Source: CAIWXH01 sp964555675 | GTDB taxonomy: Bacteria; Chloroflexota; Chloroflexia; Chloroflexales; Chloroflexaceae | NCBI GenBank assembly: GCA_964555675.1 | Contig: CAZKTU010000329.1 | Location: 1-6,075 of the forward strand | DNA: 6,075 bases | Direction: 5' to 3' | Shown: positions 1 through 3,794 of the stretch, piece by piece | How the letters are laid out: the number at the start of each line of letters is the position of its first letter | Position numbering within the stretch: position 1 is the first letter of the stretch | The notes under the pieces: generated by a model | The model's input: the letters and a program-made list of their open reading frames with translations, nothing else | Told to the model about the DNA's origin: nothing | Databases searched by the model: none | Translations under genes and position numbers: made by a program

Positions 1-58
1 ACCTGTGGGCGTGGTGACGAGCCGCGCCGGTGGGTTCGACTCCCACGCGCTCTCGCCA
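1..58 (+). tRNA. selC: tRNA-Sec (selC), 3' part, cut by the window edge
   Basis: Selenocysteine tRNA, which is charged with serine, converted to Sec, and decodes UGA in selenoprotein mRNAs. The T-arm is clear: stem GTGGG (30–34), loop TTCGACT (35–41), stem CCCAC (42–46). Then come 12 nt instead of the usual 11: GCGCTCTC (47–54), discriminator G (55) and encoded CCA (56–58). This means an 8-bp acceptor stem, the bacterial tRNA-Sec 8+5 arrangement, and G73 also fits. A long variable arm precedes it: 8–14 pair with 22–28 (7 bp including one G·U), with loop TGACGAG. Bases 1–6 (ACCTGT) would be the 3' strand of the anticodon stem. The anticodon and 5' half lie outside the window, so UCA is not seen. 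tRNA-Ser and tRNA-Leu also have long variable arms but have 7-bp acceptors. Confidence 0.87.
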
Positions 59-63
59 TACTA

Positions 64-369
64 TCAGGCGAAGCTGCGGGCCTGGGCCAGGTGCTGCATC
101 GTCATCGTCGTCTCGTCGATCATGGCGACGAAGCTGGTGACCTCGGGCATGGTCGCGAAGGCCGCGGCGGCGGCCAGGGCCTCGGCTTCGCTCCGCCAGT
201 GGACCACGTCGACCCACAGGCCATCCTCGCCCCGCAGCAGCTCGCGGGCGAGGAGTCCCGGCAGGCGGGCGATCGCGGCCTGAGTATCGGCCGCCGCGGC
301 CAGGAAGGCGTCCTCGTCGACCCCCGGCTTCAGTCTGAACTGCACGATCTCCACGGTCTGGGTGCTCAT
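64..369 (-). CDS. ABM-like dimeric alpha/beta-barrel protein (small putative monooxygenase family)
   Basis: Small cytosolic protein of 101 aa. The opening β-strand (VEIVQFRLKPGVDEDAFL), an Ala-rich helix, the segment LLRGEDGLWVDVVHW and a second Ala-rich helix match the ferredoxin-like fold of the antibiotic-biosynthesis-monooxygenase/Dabb superfamily, which usually dimerises. No substrate or catalytic residue can be assigned, and many members are uncharacterised. The start is ATG at 369: the frame also has TTG at 372, but GGAGGAG (374–380) sits 4 nt before the ATG, which decides the start. The gene follows the WYL regulator on the same strand after 62 nt, with a palindrome between them, so it is the most likely local target of that regulator. 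Its stop codon ends 5 bp from the CCA end of the convergent tRNA. Confidence 0.78.
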   Translation of the reverse strand: MSTQTVEIVQFRLKPGVDEDAFLAAAADTQAAIARLPGLLARELLRGEDGLWVDVVHWRSEAEALAAAAAFATMPEVTSFVAMIDETTMTMQHLAQARSFA

Positions 370-401
370 CAAGCTCCTCCATCAGTAGATGTCCTTCGAC
401 A

Positions 402-418
402 CCCCGATGGTAGCGGGG
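402..418. repeat. Small GC hairpin between WYL regulator and ABM gene
   Basis: CCCCG (402–406) and CGGGG (414–418) form a perfect 5-bp inverted repeat around a 7-nt loop. It lies in the 62-bp gap after the WYL stop. No T-run follows on the minus strand (the next bases are TGTCGAAGG), so it is not a convincing intrinsic terminator. It could be a weak mRNA structure in the leader of the ABM gene. Confidence 0.3.
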
Positions 419-422
419 CCGA

Positions 423-440
423 CTGACAACCCTATGTCAG
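423..440. promoter_or_regulatory. Palindrome CTGACA-N6-TGTCAG, candidate operator
   Basis: A perfect inverted repeat with 6-bp arms (423–428 and 435–440) and a 6-nt spacer, typical in size of a homodimer binding site. It overlaps the last codons and stop (432–434) of the WYL gene and ends 53 bp upstream of the ABM start at 369. The placement suggests that the WYL regulator or another dimeric factor controls the ABM gene separately from the regulator's own promoter. I find no matching copy at the WYL promoter (1338–1380). The symmetry is seen directly; the operator function is inferred. No clear -35/-10 pair is visible next to it. Confidence 0.5.
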
Positions 441-1337
441 GATCGCGAGGAGTCTGCGCACCTCCTCGCGCACCCCCTCGCGCAGCGCCTCCGGCTCCAG
501 CACCTCGGCATTGGCGCCCCAGCTCAGCAGCCAGGGCAGCATCTCGGTCGGGTCGGTCACCGCATAGCGCAGCACGCCGTCGTCCTCGTCGGCGACATAG
601 CCGAAGTGCTGCCGCTCGCGCACCCAACGTAGTACGGACGGGGTAAAACGCACACGTACCGTCGTCGGCGCGGCTGATGGCTGCTCCATCATGCGCGGCT
701 GGAATGTCGCCTCGAGGACGCGCAGGCCCTCCAGCCGGTCGAGGCGGAAGCTGCGCTGGCCCCGTCGCAGCCGGCAGTAGCCCCCGAGGTACCAGACCCC
801 GTGGTTGTAGGTGAGCCCGTCGGGCTCGACCTCGCGATCAAGGGTCTCGTTGCCACGATAGCTGTGGTAGCGCAGGGCTACGACGCGGCGCTCGGCGATG
901 GCCCGCTGGAGCGCGAGCAGGCGTGGGTCGTCGAGGTCGAAGGGGCGGTCGGCGGCGTAGAAGCGCACCACCGCGCTCAGCTCGTCCACCCGGCCCCGCA
1001 GCTCGCGCGGGAGGATCGCGGCGATCTTCGTCAGGGCTCGCTCGGCATCCTGGCTGGTGCTGCCCTTGGTCTGGGCGAGGAGTAGCTGCACGGCCAGGGC
1101 GAGGGCCCCGGCCTCGCCAGGGGTGAAGAAGAGCGGCGGCAGGCTGAAGCCCGCGGGCAGCTCGTACCCGGCGTTGGGCAGCGAGACAATCGGCACGCCG
1201 AGCTCGTTGAGCGCGGCGATGTCGCGGTAGATGGTGCGCTCGCTGACCTCGAAGTGGCGGGCGAGATCTTGCGCACGGATGCGCCCGGCCCGCTGGAGCC
1301 GGAGCAGGATGCCGAAGAGCCGGTCGATGCGGTTCAT
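432..1337 (-). CDS. WYL domain-containing helix-turn-helix transcriptional regulator (YafY type)
   Basis: A 301-aa DNA-binding regulator with the full standard layout. The N-terminal HTH_11/DeoR-like winged helix (about 3–60) contains the recognition region VSERTIYRDIAALNELGVPI followed by a GYEL wing. The WYL domain (about 138–208) contains LRYHSYRG, then VWYLGGYC with the W182–Y183–L184 triad, then FRLDRLEGL. The C-terminal WCX extension (about 225–300) is rich in hydrophobic and acidic residues. WYL domains are thought to sense small ligands or nucleic acids; the effector here is unknown. The start is ATG at 1337. There is no Shine-Dalgarno, but TATAAT lies 8 nt upstream, so translation is probably leaderless. 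It starts 9 nt after the HIT-gene stop and is followed by the ABM gene, the usual pairing of such regulators with a small enzyme gene. Confidence 0.92.
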   Translation of the reverse strand: MNRIDRLFGILLRLQRAGRIRAQDLARHFEVSERTIYRDIAALNELGVPIVSLPNAGYELPAGFSLPPLFFTPGEAGALALAVQLLLAQTKGSTSQDAERALTKIAAILPRELRGRVDELSAVVRFYAADRPFDLDDPRLLALQRAIAERRVVALRYHSYRGNETLDREVEPDGLTYNHGVWYLGGYCRLRRGQRSFRLDRLEGLRVLEATFQPRMMEQPSAAPTTVRVRFTPSVLRWVRERQHFGYVADEDDGVLRYAVTDPTEMLPWLLSWGANAEVLEPEALREGVREEVRRLLAILT

Positions 1338-1345
1338 CGCCGAGT

Positions 1346-1351
1346 ATTATA
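1346..1351 (-). promoter_or_regulatory. -10 box (TATAAT) of the WYL regulator, leaderless arrangement
   Basis: Read leftwards, the gap before the WYL gene is TATAAT-ACTCGGCG-ATG. A perfect sigma-70-type -10 box ends 8 nt before the start codon, so transcription would begin at or within 1–2 nt of the ATG. No ribosome binding site exists in the gap, in keeping with a leaderless mRNA. The box overlaps the TAA stop (1347–1349) of the preceding HIT gene. No good -35 is seen at 16–18 bp (the region is GC-rich: CCAGG/GCCAG). Confidence 0.6.
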
Positions 1352-1753
1352 GCCGCGGCGATGCGCTCCCTGGCGCCTGAGGCGCCTCGTCCGCGCCCGG
1401 TGTAGGCAAGAGCGTGCGGTAGGCCCCGCCCAGGACGACGGCGGTCGCTTCGAGGGCCTCGCGGGGCGGGCGCTTCGACCAGTCGGCGCTGATTGTGAAG
1501 CCGTCGCCGGTGTAGCGCGGGAAGACGTGGAGGTGGACATGGAACACCTCCTGGAACGCCGTCTCGCCATCGGCGAGGAACAGGTTCACGCCCTCGCAGC
1601 GGAGGCCGGAGGCGCGCAAGGCCGCCGCAGTGCGCTGGGCGACTGTCCAGAGGCGTTGCCCGGTGATCTCATCGAGGGCGGCGAGGTTGGCGGCGTAGAA
1701 CAGACTGCGGGCGCCTCCTCGCGCAGGATAGCGCAGAACACACAGTCGCTCAT
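1347..1753 (-). pseudogene. HIT family protein gene with internal frame-changing deletion
   Basis: HIT proteins are nucleotide hydrolases or transferases. Read from the ATG at 1753, the sequence gives MSDCVFCAILREEAPA, a textbook HIT N-terminus with the CxxC pair, but this frame then fails. From about 1700 a different frame carries the rest: YAANLAALDEITGQRLW, GVNLFLADGETAFQEVFHVHLHVFPRY and a tail. The catalytic histidine triad HVHLH is at about 1541–1527. The roughly 30 residues normally between EAPA and the helix (the β-strand/PGHxLVxPxxH part of the nucleotide pocket) are missing, so the junction near 1694–1708 looks like a deletion whose length is not a multiple of three. An uninterrupted 138-codon frame does run from an ATG at 1763, but its first ~20 residues are nonsense for this family and AAGG abuts that ATG. 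The ATG at 1753 forms a TGATG overlap with the GNAT stop, supporting it as the original start. An assembly error is possible. Confidence 0.72.
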
Positions 1754-2673
1754 CAGGCCTCATCCTTGCGGTACACGATCACCTCCCGCGCCACTGTGAA
1801 GCCGGCCGCCGTGTAGAGGCCAAACGCCGCATCGCGGTAGTTGTCGGTCTCGACGAATATCGTTTGCGCCCCTGCCGCACCAAGTCGCCCCAAACACGCG
1901 TTGAGCAGCGCCCGGCCAAGACGTTGACCGCGTATATCCGCACGTATGCCCATTGGCTCAATTTGGCCAACCGGCAGCCGCCCGGGCCCTCCAGCGGCAA
2001 GCCAGCCGACGCAGAACCCCGCCAACTGGCCTTCGTCATCGACCAAAACCAGATCGAGCGCGGGCCGATAGGCCGGGTGCTCCAGCGTGCGCCTACGCCA
2101 CCCCACGGTCATGGTCTCGCTCTGGAACACGGCCCGGTGGAGCGACACGTATGCCTCCACCTCGGCGGTGCCGCTGAGGGGCCTGATCTGAAAGCCCTTG
2201 GGCAGCGTCGGCGCGACGGGGGCCGGCACGGCGTCGCGGCAGAACAGCACCTTCGTCCACGAGTTGGGCCCGACGTCGGCCTGCGAGCGGAAGCCGGCGG
2301 CCTCCAACTCCGCGTTGTGGGAGGCGCCCGCCGGGCTGCTGATAAACCAGGCCGGGCGTGCGAACGGCGTCCCTGCCACAGCGCGGGCGCGTCTATCCGC
2401 CCAAGCCAGGAGCGCCTGGAGCGTGTCGGTGGGCGCCGCCGGGTCGAGCGCGTAGTCGATGCTCCAGAACGGCGTCTGGAGCACTGCCCAGGCCCGCACC
2501 ATGCCGGCGGCATCTTCCCAGAGCGCCGCGTTCGCAGGGTCGTCGAAGGCCCAGGAGCACAGCCGGTAGGGCAGGTCGACGCGGTGGAGGTGGCCGTCAG
2601 GCTGTGCCTCGACCACGGCGGCCATCGCCGTCCAGTCAGAATCACCGCGAAATGGACGCTGTCGTAGCGCCAT
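1753..2673 (-). CDS. GNAT family N-acetyltransferase, two-domain (mycothiol-synthase-like architecture)
   Basis: A 306-aa protein expected to transfer an acetyl group from acetyl-CoA to an unknown amine. The C-terminal GNAT domain (about 160–305) is clear: IRPLSGTAEVEAYVSLHRAV at its start, LVDDEGQLAGFCVGW (β4), then motif A EPMGIRADIRGQRLGRALL, where R248-G-Q-R-L-G-R-A is the pyrophosphate-binding loop, and motif B AFGLYTAAGF (283–292). The N-terminal half (about 1–150) looks like a degenerate second GNAT lobe (ELEAAGFR near 122–129, no R/QxxGxG/A loop), as in tandem-GNAT proteins such as MshD. Domain architecture alone does not establish that activity. The start is ATG at 2673 with AAGGGGG (2678–2684) 4 nt upstream. 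The stop overlaps the HIT start as TGATG, so the two were translationally coupled. Confidence 0.88.
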   Translation of the reverse strand: MALRQRPFRGDSDWTAMAAVVEAQPDGHLHRVDLPYRLCSWAFDDPANAALWEDAAGMVRAWAVLQTPFWSIDYALDPAAPTDTLQALLAWADRRARAVAGTPFARPAWFISSPAGASHNAELEAAGFRSQADVGPNSWTKVLFCRDAVPAPVAPTLPKGFQIRPLSGTAEVEAYVSLHRAVFQSETMTVGWRRRTLEHPAYRPALDLVLVDDEGQLAGFCVGWLAAGGPGRLPVGQIEPMGIRADIRGQRLGRALLNACLGRLGAAGAQTIFVETDNYRDAAFGLYTAAGFTVAREVIVYRKDEA

Positions 2674-2929
2674 AGCACCCCCTTCACTTCACGCTGTGAT
2701 CCGGTGCAGCGTGCGGTGGCTCAAAGCTGTCCGAGCAGGCGGAAGAGCCGCGAGCGCTCCGCGCTGATGTCGCCGCGAGGCACCACAGCCAGCATAGCAC
2801 AGGGACGTGCGTGAAGGAGCTACGCGCGGCCCTCCGGGCCCTGGATGCGCACGGTGCCTCTGGACCAGATCGCTTTCTCAGCCCGGCGTGCCGGCAGCTT
2901 GGCGTCAGCTTATCACCGTGAAGTCGCTA

Positions 2930-2952
2930 TAGCGGACCGAATACGTCCGCTA
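2930..2952. promoter_or_regulatory. 23-bp perfect dyad TAGCGGAC-N7-GTCCGCTA
   Basis: Perfect 8-bp arms (2930–2937 and 2945–2952) separated by CGAATAC. The size and symmetry fit either a dimeric repressor site or a small stem-loop. It stands alone in the divergent spacer, about 210 bp before the VOC gene and 257 bp from the GNAT start, and immediately before the VOC-like remnant. It has no T-tract on either side, so it is not a standard terminator. The repeat is seen directly; its function is unknown. Confidence 0.45.
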
Positions 2953-3127
2953 CCCCCGCTATGCTGGAGATCGAGGAGCAGCCGGAGATGACGTGCCCGA
3001 CGCCGCGGTGGCCGCGGTCACCGCCAACGGCGACAAAGCCCTGAGCCCCATCGATCCCACGCCCTTCGGCCGCATGGCCGCCTTGGCCGGGGCGCAGTTC
3101 AAGAACGTCGAGGTTCCCGCAAGCTAG
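2933..3127 (+). pseudogene. Remnant of a second VOC (glyoxalase/bleomycin-resistance) family gene
   Basis: An open frame from after a TAG (2930–2932) to TAG (3125–3127). From about 2990 it reads DVPDAAVAAVTANGDKALSP, then IDPTPFGRMAALAGAQFKN and VEVPAS. This matches the last third of VOC proteins, where a DVDAAVAxVTxxGGxVLxPP segment is followed by PFGRMAALADPQGAxF. Here LADPQGAQF appears shortened to LAGAQF, an apparent small in-frame loss in the most conserved turn. The N-terminal half is absent and the residues before 2990 (YVRYPRYAGDRGAAG) do not look like VOC. No Shine-Dalgarno precedes GTG 2993. The frame ends 35 bp before the intact VOC gene, whose sequence belongs to a different subfamily, so this is not a recent tandem copy. 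The assignment rests on remembered family patterns. Confidence 0.5.
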
Positions 3128-3162
3128 TCTGTCACAGCTCGTGTGTCGCTTAGGAGGAGCCA

Positions 3163-3528
3163 GTGCGCCACCCGGTTGTCTACTTCGAGATCCCTGTCCT
3201 TGACCTTGATCGCGCCACGGCCTTCTACAGCGCCGTGTTTGGCTGTGAGTTGGAGCGGGTAGAGCTGGACGGTAACGAGATGGCGAACTTCCCCGACGCC
3301 GGCGAGGCGGGCGGGATCACGGGCGCCCTTGCAAAGGGCGACAGCTACGTCCCCGGAAAACAGGGCGCCCGCATCTACTTCCGGGTCGCGAGCATCGACG
3401 AGACACTAAGCGCCGTGGAGCGCGCCGGGGGGCGGGTCCTGTACCCGAAAACCAGTATCGGCGCGTACGGCTGGGTGGCGGAGTTCGAGGACAGCGAGGG
3501 CAACTGTATCGCCCTGAGCGAGCAGTAG
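3163..3528 (+). CDS. VOC superfamily (glyoxalase/bleomycin-resistance-like) protein
   Basis: A 121-aa single-chain VOC protein with two βαβββ modules. The first (about 4–58) opens with VVYFEIPVLDLDRATAFYSA and the second (about 69–119) contains IYFRVASIDETLSAVERAGG and ends GWVAEFEDSEGNCIALSEQ. Family members are dioxygenases, isomerases, lyases or drug-binding proteins and work as dimers in the cytosol. The usual His/Glu metal ligands are not evident: strand 1 has Tyr7/Glu9 rather than an obvious His. The reaction therefore cannot be assigned. The start is GTG at 3163: AGGAGG (3152–3157) sits 5 nt upstream and the next in-frame Met is residue 40, inside the fold. It is divergent from the GNAT operon and 266 bp upstream of the large regulator on the same strand. 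Confidence 0.88.
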   Translation: MRHPVVYFEIPVLDLDRATAFYSAVFGCELERVELDGNEMANFPDAGEAGGITGALAKGDSYVPGKQGARIYFRVASIDETLSAVERAGGRVLYPKTSIGAYGWVAEFEDSEGNCIALSEQ

Positions 3529-3794
3529 GCGGCCTTGATGGCCAATGGCGATCTTCATAGTGCGTGAGTATGTACCTATTCACCTGGAAGTCGGCACAGC
3601 AGTCGAAGGAGACAGAGCACCTACTTACCGCGCCTGTGTGGTAGGCCGCCACACGGTCGAGATACTCCTGGTAGAAGCTGTTTTGCTCGGGCTGCCTGTT
3701 GGGGTGGGGCGCCGGGCAGCCACGCCCGAACGGTGATATCGTCGTCGTGCTACAATAGTCGTGTATATTTCCGCCGTCAGAGCATGCGCCAACG
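3529..3794. other. Lower-GC intergenic stretch upstream of the NB-ARC regulator
   Basis: About 58% GC by hand count over 3541–3780, visibly lower than the flanking genes. It holds the extended -10 promoter of the regulator and a 7-bp inverted repeat (GGCTGCC 3690–3696 / GGCAGCC 3715–3721) with an 18-nt loop and no T-run, so it is not a clear terminator for the VOC gene. A plus-strand 63-codon frame (3545–3736) and a 23-aa frame around 3569 lack ribosome binding sites and family resemblance. On the minus strand 3688→3542 reads with a protein-like composition (FYQEYLDRVAAYH...) but has no start of its own and no known family. It could be old gene debris. Confidence 0.45.
3748..3756 (+). promoter_or_regulatory. 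Extended -10 promoter (TGC-TACAAT) of the NB-ARC regulator
   Basis: TG (3748–3749), one base, then TACAAT (3751–3756), a 5/6 match to TATAAT with the TGn extension that relieves the need for a -35. Bases near 3728–3734 (GAACGG) do not resemble TTGACA. Transcription would start near 3763, leaving a leader of about 32 nt before the ATG at 3795. It lies in the most AT-rich part of the spacer. Confidence 0.5.

Larger units (their letters stand above)
2674..3162. other. Intergenic stretch without an intact gene
   Basis: Divergent spacer between the leftward GNAT gene and the rightward VOC gene. It contains the GNAT ribosome binding site at its left end, a 23-bp dyad (2930–2952), a degraded VOC-like frame (2933–3127) and the VOC Shine-Dalgarno at its right end. 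Two further short frames have coding-like composition but no recognisable family: a minus-strand 24-codon frame (2795→2721, ending RSRLFRLLGQL) and a plus-strand frame from GTG 2811 (KELRAALRALDAHG...) ending at TGA near 2918. They may be debris of older genes. I see no convincing -35/-10 pair for either flanking gene. Confidence 0.5.

Noticed and set aside
370..372. TTG start for the ABM-like gene
   Set aside because: The ATG at 369 has the better ribosome binding site spacing, and the extra residue adds nothing to the fold.
1864..2667. Plus-strand open frame of 267 codons
   Set aside because: Antisense to the GNAT gene, whose acetyl-CoA motif and start signals are clear.
3690..3721. Inverted repeat GGCTGCC/GGCAGCC as a terminator of the VOC gene
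   Set aside because: Long 18-nt loop, no following T-run, and 160 bp beyond the stop.
3545..3736. Plus-strand 63-codon frame after the VOC gene
   Set aside because: No Shine-Dalgarno, no recognisable family, and low-GC spacer composition.
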